Assembly: GCF_006539505.1 (NCBI RefSeq) | Contig: NZ_BJND01000019.1 | Location: forward strand, 62,001-126,000 | Source of the DNA: Streptomyces spinoverrucosus | Lineage (GTDB): Bacteria > Actinomycetota > Actinomycetes > Streptomycetales > Streptomycetaceae | DNA: 64,000 bases | Direction of reading: 5' to 3' | Part shown: positions 8,070-16,294 of the stretch, piece by piece | How positions within the stretch are numbered: the first letter of the stretch is position 1 | Layout: each line of letters opens with the position of its first letter | Notes under the pieces: model-generated | Told to the model about the DNA's origin: nothing | Database searches by the model: none | The model's input: the letters and a program-made list of their open reading frames with translations, nothing else | Position numbers and translations under genes: made by a program

Positions 8070-9149
8070 TCACACCGACCGGTGATACTGGTCCGGCACC
8101 CGCACCTCGCCCCCCAGCTCCCGCGCCGCGTGCCGTGCCCACGACGGGTTGCGCAGGAGTTCGCGGCCCAGCAGGACCGCGTCCGCCTCGCCGTTGGTGA
8201 TGATCTTCTCCGCCTGCTCGGCCTCGGTGATCATGCCGACCGCGGCGACCGGGAGCGAGGTCTCGGCCTTCACGCGGGCCGCGAACGGGACCTGGTAGCC
8301 GGGGCCCGTCGGGATGCGGACGCCGGAGGCGTTGCCGCCGGTGGAGACGTCCAGGAGGTCCACGCCGTGGGCCTGGAGTTCCCGGGCGAAGCGGACGGTG
8401 TCGTCCCCGGTCCAGCCGCCCTCCTCCAGCCACTCCGTCGCCGAGATGCGGAAGAACAGCGGCTTGTCGTCCGGCCATACCTCCCGTACGGCGTCGACGA
8501 CTTCGAGGGCGAACCGGGTCCGGTTCTCGTACGAGCCGCCGTACGCGTCGGTGCGATGGTTGGAGTGCGGCGAGAGGAACTCGTTGATCAGGTAGCCGTG
8601 CGCGCCATGGATCTCCACGATCTCGAAACCGGCCGCCAGCGCCCGCCGCGCCGCGTCCACGAACTGACCGACGACCTCCTGGATCTGCGCGACCGTCAGC
8701 TCACTCGGCACCGGATGCCGCTCGTCGAACGCCACCGCACTGGGCGCCACCGGCTGCCACCCGTACGCCTCCGGGCCGACCGGCGCCCCGCCCTTCCACG
8801 GCTGGCCGGTCGACGCCTTGCGCCCGGCGTGCGCGAGCTGGATCGCCGGCACCGTCCCCTGCGAGACGAGGAACCGCGTGATCCGGCGGAACGCCTCGAC
8901 CTGCGTGTCGTTCCAGATGCCGAGGTCCTGCGGCGAGATCCGCCCCTCGGGGCTCACCCCCGTCGCCTCCACGATGATCAACCCCGTACCGCCGGCCGCG
9001 CGGGCGGCGTAGTGAGCGAAGTGCCAGTCGCCCGGCACACCGGTATCGGGCCCCGTCGGCGCGGCCGAGTACTGGCACATGGGCGGCATCCACACCCGGT
9101 TGGGGATCGTCACATCGCGCAGGATGTAGGGCTCGAAGAGCGCACTCAC
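8070..9149 (-). CDS. NADH:flavin oxidoreductase, old yellow enzyme family (YqjM-like)
   Basis: A single TIM-barrel FMN enzyme of about 359 residues. Start chosen at the GTG at 9149 because GGAG lies six bases upstream; an ATG at 9161 lacks a good site. The N-terminus (SALFEPYILRDVTIPNRV, then WMPPMCQYSA) matches YqjM-type ene-reductases, including the Cys that tunes the flavin. HGAHGYLINEFLSPHSN carries the substrate-binding and loop motif, followed by TDAYGGSYENR. The family reduces activated C=C bonds with NAD(P)H. It is divergent from an ArsR-family regulator with a palindrome between them, so it is likely controlled by that regulator in response to an electrophile or metal. The 3' side faces the repeat block. 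Confidence 0.88.
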   Translation of the reverse strand: MSALFEPYILRDVTIPNRVWMPPMCQYSAAPTGPDTGVPGDWHFAHYAARAAGGTGLIIVEATGVSPEGRISPQDLGIWNDTQVEAFRRITRFLVSQGTVPAIQLAHAGRKASTGQPWKGGAPVGPEAYGWQPVAPSAVAFDERHPVPSELTVAQIQEVVGQFVDAARRALAAGFEIVEIHGAHGYLINEFLSPHSNHRTDAYGGSYENRTRFALEVVDAVREVWPDDKPLFFRISATEWLEEGGWTGDDTVRFARELQAHGVDLLDVSTGGNASGVRIPTGPGYQVPFAARVKAETSLPVAAVGMITEAEQAEKIITNGEADAVLLGRELLRNPSWARHAARELGGEVRVPDQYHRSV

Positions 9150-9221
9150 GGCGGACTCCATTCGTCACGGGACCGGTGGTCGACTCGTACGATAGACCTC
9201 GTAGTACGGTGGATGTCAAAC

Positions 9222-9237
9222 TACGAGTGTTCTCGTA
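9222..9237. promoter_or_regulatory. palindromic operator between OYE and ArsR genes
   Basis: TACGAG-TGTT-CTCGTA is a perfect 6-bp inverted repeat in the 121-base gap between the divergent OYE and ArsR starts. Related half sites (CTCGTAC at about 9184 and CTCGTAG at about 9199) precede it. It is the likely binding site of the adjacent ArsR protein, controlling both genes. Confidence 0.55.
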
Positions 9238-9270
9238 CAATGGAGGTTCCCGGACGAAGTGGAGCACGTC

Positions 9271-9633
9271 GTGACGGCCGCCGCCCCCACCACCAGCAGC
9301 CGAGCCCTGCCACACCCGGCGCGCGAGGACATCCGGCTGGAGGGCGTGCTGCACGCGCTCTCCGACCCGATGCGGCTGCGCATCGTGCGCGAGCTCGCCG
9401 CCGGCGCAGACGAGCTCTCCTGTTCGCATTTCGACCTGCCGGTCACCAAGTCCACGACCACGCACCACTTCCGGGTGCTGCGGGAGAGCGGCGTGATCCG
9501 GCAGGTCTACCGTGGCACGGCCAAGATGAACGGCCTGCGCCGCGACGACCTAGACGCTCTCTTCCCGGGACTTCTCGACAGCCTGCTCGCCGCCGCCGAC
9601 AGGCAGGCCGCCCGACTCGGCGTCGCCGGCTGA
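9271..9633 (+). CDS. ArsR/SmtB-family winged-helix regulator
   Basis: 120 residues from the GTG at 9271, which has GGAG six bases before it; another GTG at 9259 is in frame. The segment LHALSDPMRLRIVRELA is the classic ArsR helix, and TKSTTTHHFRVLRESGVIRQ is the recognition helix and wing. One cysteine (in LSCSHFDLPV) precedes the recognition helix, near where sensing cysteines occur in several ArsR members, but no full CxC metal site is visible. It is divergent from the OYE reductase and probably represses it. Its last 84 bases overlap, on the opposite strand, the end of the nucleobase permease gene. Confidence 0.88.
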   Translation: MTAAAPTTSSRALPHPAREDIRLEGVLHALSDPMRLRIVRELAAGADELSCSHFDLPVTKSTTTHHFRVLRESGVIRQVYRGTAKMNGLRRDDLDALFPGLLDSLLAAADRQAARLGVAG

Positions 9634-10941
9634 ACCGCCCTTCGCGGGAAGGTGGTTGAAGAGCAGGTTGAGTACGATCGCGGTCAGGCAGCCCGCGCTG
9701 ATCCCGCTGTGCATGACGGTCTGGAACCAGTCCGGGAACCGGTCGTAGATCGTCGGCACCCCGACCGGCAGCACACCCACCGCCACCGACACGGCCACCA
9801 CTGTGAGGTTGTGGTTGCCCTTGAAGTCGACCTCGGCCAGCGTCCGCAGGCCGCTCGCCGCGACCGTCCCGAACATCACCAGCCCCGCGCCGCCCAGCAC
9901 CGGCGCCGGAATCGCCGCCACCACCGCACCCAGCTTGGGCAGCAGCCCGAGCAGCACCAGCATGCCGCCCGCCGCCGCGACGACCCAGCGACTGCGCACC
10001 CGGGTCATGCCGACCAGGCCCACATTCTGCGCGTACGCCGTGTACGGGAAGGTGTTGAAGACCCCGCCGAGCACGGTCGACAGCCCGTCGGCGCGCAGTC
10101 CGTCCGCCAGTGAGCGCGGCTCGACCTTGCGCCCGGTCATCTCGCCGACGGCGATGAAGTCACCGGTCGTCTCGGTCATGCACACCAAGGCCACCACCAG
10201 CATCGACACGATCGCCGAGACCTCGAACGTCGGCGCACCGAAATGGAACGGCGTGCTGATCCCCACCCAGTCGGCATCCTTGACGCCACCGAAGTCCGTG
10301 AAGCCGAACGGCACCGCCACCGCCAGCCCCACCGCGATCCCGATCAGCACCGCGATCCGGCTCAGGAACACCGGCGCGAACCGCTGCACACCCAGCACCA
10401 TCACCAGCACGAAGGCGGCCAGCGCCAGGTTCTTGGGCGCCCCGAAATCCGCGGAACCCGCGCCACCGGCCGCCCAGTTGCCCGCGACCGGCAGCAACGA
10501 GACACCGATGATCAGGATCACCGTGCCGGTGACCAGCGGCGGAAAGAAGCGCAGCAGCCGCCCGAACACGGGCGCCAGCAGCACGATCGCCAGGCCCGCG
10601 ACGATCACCGAGCCGTAGATCGCGGGCAGTCCGCCGCCCGTCGTCCCGATCAGCACCATCGGCGACACCGCCGCGAACGTACAGCCCTGCATGATCGGCA
10701 GCCGCACGCCGAACCGCCAGAAACCGACGCACTGGATGAGCGTGGCTATCCCGCACACCAGCAGATCCGCGGTAATGAGATACGCCAGGTCCGCGGGCGG
10801 CAGCTTCATCGCACCGCCCACGATCAGCGGCACGGCCACCGCGCCCGCGTACATCGCGAGCACATGCTGCAACCCGAAAGCGGCCAATTGCCGAACGGGC
10901 GGGACCTCGTCGACGGGATGGACGGGCGCGGTCGATGCCAT
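9550..10941 (-). CDS. nucleobase:cation symporter-2 family purine/xanthine permease
   Basis: 463 residues from the ATG at 10941, which has CTGGAG five bases upstream. About 14 membrane helices follow, with LQHVLAMYAGAVAVPLIVGG near the N-terminus and the family signature FNTFPYTAYAQNVGLVGMT (QNVG motif), plus TETTGDFIAVGE. NCS2 proteins import xanthine, urate or uracil with protons or sodium; the xanthine/urate branch fits best, but the substrate is not certain. It lies downstream of the ferredoxin reductase gene in the same direction with a 127-base gap. Its 3' end overlaps the convergent ArsR gene by 84 bases, affecting only the polar C-terminal tail of the permease. Confidence 0.87.
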   Translation of the reverse strand: MASTAPVHPVDEVPPVRQLAAFGLQHVLAMYAGAVAVPLIVGGAMKLPPADLAYLITADLLVCGIATLIQCVGFWRFGVRLPIMQGCTFAAVSPMVLIGTTGGGLPAIYGSVIVAGLAIVLLAPVFGRLLRFFPPLVTGTVILIIGVSLLPVAGNWAAGGAGSADFGAPKNLALAAFVLVMVLGVQRFAPVFLSRIAVLIGIAVGLAVAVPFGFTDFGGVKDADWVGISTPFHFGAPTFEVSAIVSMLVVALVCMTETTGDFIAVGEMTGRKVEPRSLADGLRADGLSTVLGGVFNTFPYTAYAQNVGLVGMTRVRSRWVVAAAGGMLVLLGLLPKLGAVVAAIPAPVLGGAGLVMFGTVAASGLRTLAEVDFKGNHNLTVVAVSVAVGVLPVGVPTIYDRFPDWFQTVMHSGISAGCLTAIVLNLLFNHLPAKGGSAGDAESGGLPVGGGEQAVEKSREESV

Positions 10942-11068
10942 GGGCACTCCAGAGCGGCGGGTGGGCGGAAACATCCGAACAGCCCCAGACCGTATGCGCC
11001 TTGAACAGTTTGTTGATTTCCGGTGTGTTGCCGCCGTGTGTCCCGGCCACCTGCCGGGCACGGCTCTG

Positions 11069-12412
11069 CTACGACACCGTCCCGCGCGCCGCCGCCAGCA
11101 GCGACTCCCAGTCCGGCAACTTGACCACACCGCGCCCGAGCGAGGCCCCGAGCTCCGCCTCCGCCCGCTCGATGGCCCGCCACCCCGACCACTCGACCGG
11201 CTCGACCCCCTCGGCCCGCAGTGCGACGAGCGGATCGTCCGGGACGTCCTTGCCTACGAGGACGGCGGCGTCCTCCAGCAGCGACAGCACCGTCTCCTTG
11301 GCGCACGGGCGGTTGGTGCCGATGACGCCGGTCGGGCCGCGCTTGATCCAGCCCGCCACGTACTCGCCCGGCGCGACGACGCCGCCGCGCAGCACGCGCC
11401 CGGCCAGATGCGGCACCGTGCCGGTCGCCGGATCGAAGGGCAGTCCCTCCAGCGGCACTCCGCGATAGCCCACCGATCGCAGCACCAGCTGGGCCTCGAT
11501 GTCCTCGTACCGGCCCGTCCCCGTCACCCCGCCCCGCCCGTCCGGCAGCGTCCGCTCGAACCGCACCGCGCCGACCCGCCCGCCGTCCGCCAGCAGCTCC
11601 ACCGGGCGCAGGAAGAACCGCAGCCGGATCCGGCGCGGCAGGCCCTTCGACGGCTCCGTGGCCCAGCCGCGCAGCACCTCCACGTTGCGGCGCTGCACGG
11701 CCGGCAGCGCGGACGGGTCGACGTACGCCGGATCCAGCGCCAACTCGTCCGGATCCACACCCACTTCGGCGTCCGGCAGACCGCCCAGCTCACGCAGCTC
11801 CTTGGTGGTGAACCGGGCCTGCGAGGGGCCACGCCGCCCCACCATGTGGATGGCGTTCACCCGGCTCGCCGTCAGCGCGGTCAGCGCCGCCTGCGGCATG
11901 TCGGTGGGGCTCAGCTCGGCCGCGCCGCGGGCCAGGATCCGGGTGACGTCCACGGCGACGTTCCCCACGCCGATGACCACGGCCGACCGCGCGCCGAGCA
12001 CGAAACCGTCCGCCACGGCGTCCGGATGGGCGCTGTACCAGGACACGAACTCGGTCGCCGAGAAACTGCCCGGCAGGTCCTCGCCGGGGATCCCCAGATG
12101 CCGGTCGGTGGCGGCGCCCACGCAGTACACGACCGCGTGGTACAGCTCCCGCAGCCGGGCGGCCGGTACGCCGCCGGTGCCGACCTGCACGCTGCCGAGG
12201 AACCGCACCCGCTCGTGCTCCAGCACCGTCCGCAGGTTGTTCTGCAGCGACTTGATCTTCTCGTGGTCGGGCGCCACGCCGTACCGCACCAGCCCGTAGG
12301 GGCAGGGCAGCCGGTCCAGGACGTCGACCAGCACGGCGGGGTCCTGCTGGACGAGGGTCTGGGCGGAGTAGACCCCGCTCGGTCCGGAGCCGACGACGGC
12401 GACACGCAGCAC
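11069..12412 (-). CDS. FprA-type ferredoxin/NADP+ oxidoreductase
   Basis: 447 residues from a GTG with GAAGGAG seven bases upstream. FAD-binding motif VVGSGPSGVYSAQ is at residues 6-18, followed by CPYGLVRYGVAPDHEKIK, the signature of the adrenodoxin-reductase/FprA family. The NADP-binding GxGxxA fingerprint is VIGVGNVAVDVTR, followed by the VGRRGPSQARFT segment. The C-terminal WIKRGPTGVIGTN is also diagnostic. The enzyme passes electrons from NADPH to a ferredoxin, often serving cytochromes P450, but no P450 or ferredoxin gene is nearby. It stands upstream of the nucleobase permease in the same direction. Confidence 0.9.
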   Translation of the reverse strand: MLRVAVVGSGPSGVYSAQTLVQQDPAVLVDVLDRLPCPYGLVRYGVAPDHEKIKSLQNNLRTVLEHERVRFLGSVQVGTGGVPAARLRELYHAVVYCVGAATDRHLGIPGEDLPGSFSATEFVSWYSAHPDAVADGFVLGARSAVVIGVGNVAVDVTRILARGAAELSPTDMPQAALTALTASRVNAIHMVGRRGPSQARFTTKELRELGGLPDAEVGVDPDELALDPAYVDPSALPAVQRRNVEVLRGWATEPSKGLPRRIRLRFFLRPVELLADGGRVGAVRFERTLPDGRGGVTGTGRYEDIEAQLVLRSVGYRGVPLEGLPFDPATGTVPHLAGRVLRGGVVAPGEYVAGWIKRGPTGVIGTNRPCAKETVLSLLEDAAVLVGKDVPDDPLVALRAEGVEPVEWSGWRAIERAEAELGASLGRGVVKLPDWESLLAAARGTVS

Positions 12413-12580
12413 GGCGGAACTCCTTCGTCCCGTGGGTCACCGGGGATCGTCCGGTGCATCACAGGAGGTCGCTGATGGCTCCAGCATTGCACCGCCGTGG
12501 CTCCGCTGACAGGGTGCCGGGCGGAGAACGGGACGCGTGTCCCACCGAATGGAGTGTGATCATGCGGTTACGTTCCGTGT

Positions 12581-13156
12581 GTGCTCGAAGCATCCTTTCT
12601 TAATCTTTCTGATCGCCGTCCCGAGGACGGTGCGGTGTCCGTGTGGCCCGCGTGGAAGGTGCGGGACGGTGACGGGGTGACGGCGTGGTTCCAGGCGCGG
12701 CTGGCCTTCGCCGACGGGGCCACGGTCGACGCGCTCGCCGTCGTGGCGGCCGGATGTGTGCGCATCGAGGACGTTCAGGCGCGGCCGGCGCTGTCACTGG
12801 CCGATCTGACGGTGCTGGCGGAGTGGCTCCAGGGGCCGCTGTTCGAGGCGTGCGGGGTGGTGGGGGAGTCCTGCGGGGAGAAGGAGCCGGACGGGACTTG
12901 TGAGCCATATGTCTGGAGCTGTGAACCGAGCGACGAACCGGCCGACGGCCCCCGTCGTGCCCGGCCCGCCTGGCCCCGGGGCATCGAGGGGCGGCGGCTG
13001 ATCGCGCAGGCGTACCGCGCCGCCCAGGCGGAGGGCGCCGACCCGGTCCTCGCGGTGATGTGCGCGACCGGGCACAGCCGCCGCCGCTCGCTACGGCTGA
13101 TCGCACAGGCCCGCGACGCCGGCTTCCTGACCCCACGTCACGCACGCAGGTCCTGA
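12581..13156 (+). CDS. conserved Streptomyces protein, probably DUF6214 family
   Basis: 191 residues from a GTG with no clear ribosome site. The N-terminal part (VWPAWKVRDGDGVTAWFQAR, DGATVDALAVV) and LSLADLTVLAEWLQGPL match what I remember of the DUF6214 family, found almost only in Streptomyces. The C-terminal 55 residues (IEGRRLIAQAYRAAQAEGAD then VLAVMCATGHSRRRSLRLI) look helical and basic, as in a small HTH-like module. Several cysteines lie between the halves (CGVVGESC, TCEPYVWSC). No function is known. It is a lone gene divergent from the ferredoxin reductase. Confidence 0.7.
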   Translation: MLEASFLNLSDRRPEDGAVSVWPAWKVRDGDGVTAWFQARLAFADGATVDALAVVAAGCVRIEDVQARPALSLADLTVLAEWLQGPLFEACGVVGESCGEKEPDGTCEPYVWSCEPSDEPADGPRRARPAWPRGIEGRRLIAQAYRAAQAEGADPVLAVMCATGHSRRRSLRLIAQARDAGFLTPRHARRS

Positions 13157-13196
13157 CCGCGCGTCACACACGCCGCCGACCGGGCCGTCTCGTCGC

Positions 13197-13877
13197 TCAC
13201 AGCATGTCGCGCATCCGCGTGATCTCGCTGGTCTGCTGGGCCACCACATCGTCGGCCATCTCCTCGATCCGGACATTGTTGCCCTGCGCCTTCACCTCGG
13301 TGGCCATCGTGATCGCGCCCTCGTGGTGAGTGATCATCAGCGTGAGGAAGAGCTGGTCGAACGCCCTTCCCTCTGCCGACCGCAGCTTGCTCAACTGCGC
13401 CTCGGTCGCCATGCCCGGCATCCCGGCATGGTCGTGACCGCCGGTCTCCTCGGCCTTCCCGTGCTCCTTCAGCCAGCTGCGCATCGTCTCGATCTCCGGC
13501 CGCTGCGCGGCCTCGATGCGTTCGGCCAGCTTCCTCACCTGCGACGACTCGGCGCGGTCCGGGACGAGTTCGGTCATCTCCAGCGCCTGTTCGTGATGCT
13601 CGATCATCATCCGGGCGTAGTCGACGTCGGCGGAGTTGGGGGAGTCGTCGTCGGCGCGCTGCTTGGCGGCGTCCTCGGCGGACAGGGTCCGGTTGGCCTC
13701 GCCGGGCCCGCCGGGCACGATCACCGATGGGCCGCTGGTCCCGTCCGGCTCGGGGGCCGCGCCGGAGTCGCAGGCCGCCAGCCCGAGGACGGCCAACACG
13801 GTCAGCGACACCGTGATGCGGGCCCCTCGGGCGAAAAACTGCGTGACATATCGGTTTCCCTCTGTTGATCTGTGCAT
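13197..13877 (-). CDS. DUF305 lipoprotein
   Basis: 226 residues. The N-terminus has a hydrophobic segment ending in LAAC, a lipobox, so the mature protein is a membrane-anchored lipoprotein facing outward. Two repeats of the DUF305 pattern are clear: ARMMIEHHEQALEMTELV and TLMITHHEGAITMATEV, each with the HH-E/Q ferritin-like helix motif. HDHAGMPGMA between them is a His/Met-rich linker that could bind copper. Members often sit with copper-resistance genes, but none is adjacent here. It is divergent from the LVIVD-repeat protein with only 63 bases between starts, so both are probably co-regulated. The start lacks an obvious ribosome site. Confidence 0.85.
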   Translation of the reverse strand: MHRSTEGNRYVTQFFARGARITVSLTVLAVLGLAACDSGAAPEPDGTSGPSVIVPGGPGEANRTLSAEDAAKQRADDDSPNSADVDYARMMIEHHEQALEMTELVPDRAESSQVRKLAERIEAAQRPEIETMRSWLKEHGKAEETGGHDHAGMPGMATEAQLSKLRSAEGRAFDQLFLTLMITHHEGAITMATEVKAQGNNVRIEEMADDVVAQQTSEITRMRDML

Positions 13878-13907
13878 GGCGACGACGATACTGCGGGGGT
13901 CCGTGAA

Positions 13908-13924
13908 CCGTTCCAGGCGAACGG
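13908..13924. promoter_or_regulatory. inverted repeat in the shared DUF305/LVIVD promoter region
   Basis: CCGTTC-CAGGC-GAACGG is a perfect 6-bp inverted repeat with a 5-base spacer in the 63-base gap between two divergent genes. A single regulator bound here could control both. It ends about 16 bases before the LVIVD GTG, so it may instead act in the leader. Confidence 0.4.
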
Positions 13925-13940
13925 AAGAAGGGAATACGCA

Positions 13941-15455
13941 GTGATCCTGTCGAACGATCCCCGAACTCGGCTCAGACGTCTCGGTGTTGCCACCGCCGCA
14001 GCCGGACTGCTGGCCGCGCTGCTGACGGCCCACCCCGCGAGCGCGATCCCCGACCCGGGGGACAGCCCGCCGGCCGAGAAGGAGGTCTCCCGCAGCACCC
14101 AGGCCGAGGTGCGCGAGGCGCTGGAATCCGGGGACATACCCGCCCAGGACGAGATCGTCCACTCCGCCAACGTCCAGCACGTCAGCAACATCCCCAAGGA
14201 CGTACTGCCCGGCACCAACTCGGACCTGGCGTTCCAGGGCCGATACGCCTTCGCCGGCAACTACGACGGCTTCCGCATCTTCGACATCAGCAACCCGAGG
14301 GCGCCCAGGACGGTCGCCCAAGTGCTGTGTCCCGGCTCGCAGAACGACATCTCCGTCTCCGGCGACCTGCTGTTCCTGTCCACCGACTCCTCGCGCAGCG
14401 ACAGCAGTTGCAACAGCACCTCGCAGCCGGTGACCGAGAAGTCCTCCTGGGAGGGCATGAAGGTCTTCGACATCAGCGACAAGCGAAACCCGAGGTACGT
14501 GGCCGCCGTCGAGACCGCCTGCGGCTCGCACACCCACACGCTGGTGCCCGAGCGCCGCAGCGTCTACGTCTACGTCTCCTCGTACTCGCCCAACGCCGCC
14601 TACCCCGACTGCCAGCCGCCGCACGACGGCATCTCGGTCATCAAGGTGCCGCGCCACGCCCCCGAGAAGGCGGCGGTCGTCGGCTTCCCGGTGCTCTTCC
14701 CGGGCGAGGGCCCCGACGGCGGCGGCAACCCGGGTGGGCCCACCAACCCGGGTGTCTCCAAGACCACCGGCTGCCACGACATCACCGTGCTGCCCTCGAA
14801 GGACCTCGCGGCGGGCGCCTGCATGGGTGACGGCATCCTGTTCTCCATCAAGGACCCCGAGCGCCCGAAGGTCATCGACCGGGTGCAGGACAACGTCAAC
14901 TTCGCGTTCTGGCACTCGGCGACCTTCAACCAGAAGGCCAACAAGGTCGTCTTCACCGACGAGTTGGGCGGCGGCGTCGGCGCCACCTGCAACGCCGCGA
15001 TCGGCCCGAACCGCGGCGCGGACGGCATCTACGACATCGTCGGCAAGGGAGACAAGCGCAAGCTCGTCTTCCGCAGCTACTACAAGATCCCCCGGCACCA
15101 GGCGGACACCGAGAACTGCGTCGCCCACAACGGCTCGCTGATCCCGGTCAGGGGCAGGGACATCATGGTCCAGGCCTGGTATCAGGGCGGCGTCTCGGTC
15201 TGGGACTTCACCGACTCCGCCCGCCCGAAGGAGATCGCCTACTTCGAGCGCGGCCCGCTGAGCACCGACACGCTCACGGTCGGCGGCTCCTGGTCGGCGT
15301 ACTACTACAACGGCTACATCTACTCGAACGACATGGCGAAGGGCTTCGACGTCCTGAAGCTCAACGACCGGCGCACGGATCCCGCACGGTGGGTCAAGCT
15401 GCGTGAGCTGAATGTGCAGACGCAGCCGGACTACGTCGGCTTCGACGACGACTGA
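13941..15455 (+). CDS. secreted LVIVD-repeat protein
   Basis: 504 residues from the GTG at 13941, which has GAAGGG eight bases upstream. A signal peptide ends near TAHPASA. The rest reads as repeated beta-propeller-like blades with the LVIVD pattern (GRYAFAGNYDGFRIFDISNP, GMKVFDISDKRNPRYVAAVE, GGVSVWDFTDSARPKEIAYF, GFDVLKLNDRR). Many His and Asp residues (SHTHTLVPE, CHDITVL, FWHSATF, CVAHNGSL) occur at blade ends and could bind metal. No catalytic role is established for this family. It is divergent from the DUF305 lipoprotein, suggesting an envelope or metal-related function. Its last 25 bases overlap the convergent TetR gene. Confidence 0.82.
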   Translation: MILSNDPRTRLRRLGVATAAAGLLAALLTAHPASAIPDPGDSPPAEKEVSRSTQAEVREALESGDIPAQDEIVHSANVQHVSNIPKDVLPGTNSDLAFQGRYAFAGNYDGFRIFDISNPRAPRTVAQVLCPGSQNDISVSGDLLFLSTDSSRSDSSCNSTSQPVTEKSSWEGMKVFDISDKRNPRYVAAVETACGSHTHTLVPERRSVYVYVSSYSPNAAYPDCQPPHDGISVIKVPRHAPEKAAVVGFPVLFPGEGPDGGGNPGGPTNPGVSKTTGCHDITVLPSKDLAAGACMGDGILFSIKDPERPKVIDRVQDNVNFAFWHSATFNQKANKVVFTDELGGGVGATCNAAIGPNRGADGIYDIVGKGDKRKLVFRSYYKIPRHQADTENCVAHNGSLIPVRGRDIMVQAWYQGGVSVWDFTDSARPKEIAYFERGPLSTDTLTVGGSWSAYYYNGYIYSNDMAKGFDVLKLNDRRTDPARWVKLRELNVQTQPDYVGFDDD

Positions 15456-16108
15456 TCATCCCCGGTCGCGAAGAAGCGGGACACATCCGTGTCGCACGTC
15501 CCGCCGGGCGCCTCGGTGTCCGGCGGGACCCCCAGCTCCCAGTCGAGCCGGTAGCGCCGGAACAGCTCGGCGCGCAGGGGAGTGATCGGCATTCCCACGT
15601 TCGGCAGCACCATCGCGTAGACCGCGCCCATGAGCAGCGCGCGCAGCATCGGATAGTCGGTCGTGGTGTCGGACGAGCCGTGCCGGGCGACGGTGTCCCG
15701 CAGTAGTTCCGCCAGCCGCTGCTGCTCCGGGCACTGCACAAATCCCTCGGTGTCGAGCAGCCCCGCCATGTGCTGGCGCATCAGCACGGTCCGGTCCCGG
15801 GCGAGCCCCAGGATCGCGTCGATGGCCCGCGCCATCCGCTCCCGGCCGTCCTCGGTGCGCGGCTCCCGCTCCAGCGCCTCCTCCAGCGTGCGGTGCATCA
15901 GCCGGTGCACGGCGGACTGCACCAGCTGGCGCTTGCCCGGGAAGTAGTACGACACCAGTCCGCGCGCCGATCCGGCCCGGTCCGCGATGTCCCCGAGCGT
16001 CGTCGCGTCGTACCCCCGCTCGCTCACCAGCTCGACCGCCGCCTGCAGAAGCCGCTCCCGGGAACGCCGCCGCAACTCTTCATTGACCGAGGCGCTACGG
16101 GGGGTCAT
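15431..16108 (-). CDS. TetR-family transcriptional regulator
   Basis: 225 residues from the ATG at 16108, with AGGAG seven bases upstream. The N-terminal HTH reads RRSRERLLQAAVELVSERGY, then TTLGDIADRAGSARGLVSYYF, typical of TetR. The C-terminal ligand domain is unremarkable and its partner genes are not obvious: the neighbours are a convergent LVIVD gene and a HAD gene upstream in the same direction. A palindrome overlaps its own start region (16123-16143), which indicates autoregulation. Its 3' end overlaps the LVIVD gene by 25 bases. Confidence 0.88.
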   Translation of the reverse strand: MTPRSASVNEELRRRSRERLLQAAVELVSERGYDATTLGDIADRAGSARGLVSYYFPGKRQLVQSAVHRLMHRTLEEALEREPRTEDGRERMARAIDAILGLARDRTVLMRQHMAGLLDTEGFVQCPEQQRLAELLRDTVARHGSSDTTTDYPMLRALLMGAVYAMVLPNVGMPITPLRAELFRRYRLDWELGVPPDTEAPGGTCDTDVSRFFATGDDQSSSKPT

Positions 16109-16122
16109 GCTGTAACTCCTGC

Positions 16123-16143
16123 GTTGACTGGCTGCCAGCCAAC
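16123..16143. promoter_or_regulatory. TetR-type operator over the start region of the TetR gene
   Basis: Arms GTTGACTGGC and GCCAGCCAAC flank a central T and are complementary at nine of ten positions, a 21-bp near-palindrome. On the minus strand a TATAGT -10-like element lies directly before it, so the site would sit at the transcription start of the TetR gene, 15 bases upstream of its ATG. Confidence 0.6.
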
Positions 16144-16294
16144 TATACTCAGCGCGTCCGGACCGGCCCATGAGCGGCCGGTGCCGGTGGTGCCGTCCTG
16201 CCCCGGGCGACGCGGGGGATCGTCCGGGGTGGGCGGTGGTCTTGCGGGATCGGCACACGGCTGGGCCGGGATCAGTGCACCGGCCGAGCCGGGA

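Noticed and set aside
13197..15128. A 643-codon minus-strand frame spanning DUF305 and the LVIVD gene
   Set aside because: Only its last 226 codons, from 13877, are the real DUF305 gene. The rest is antisense to LVIVD.
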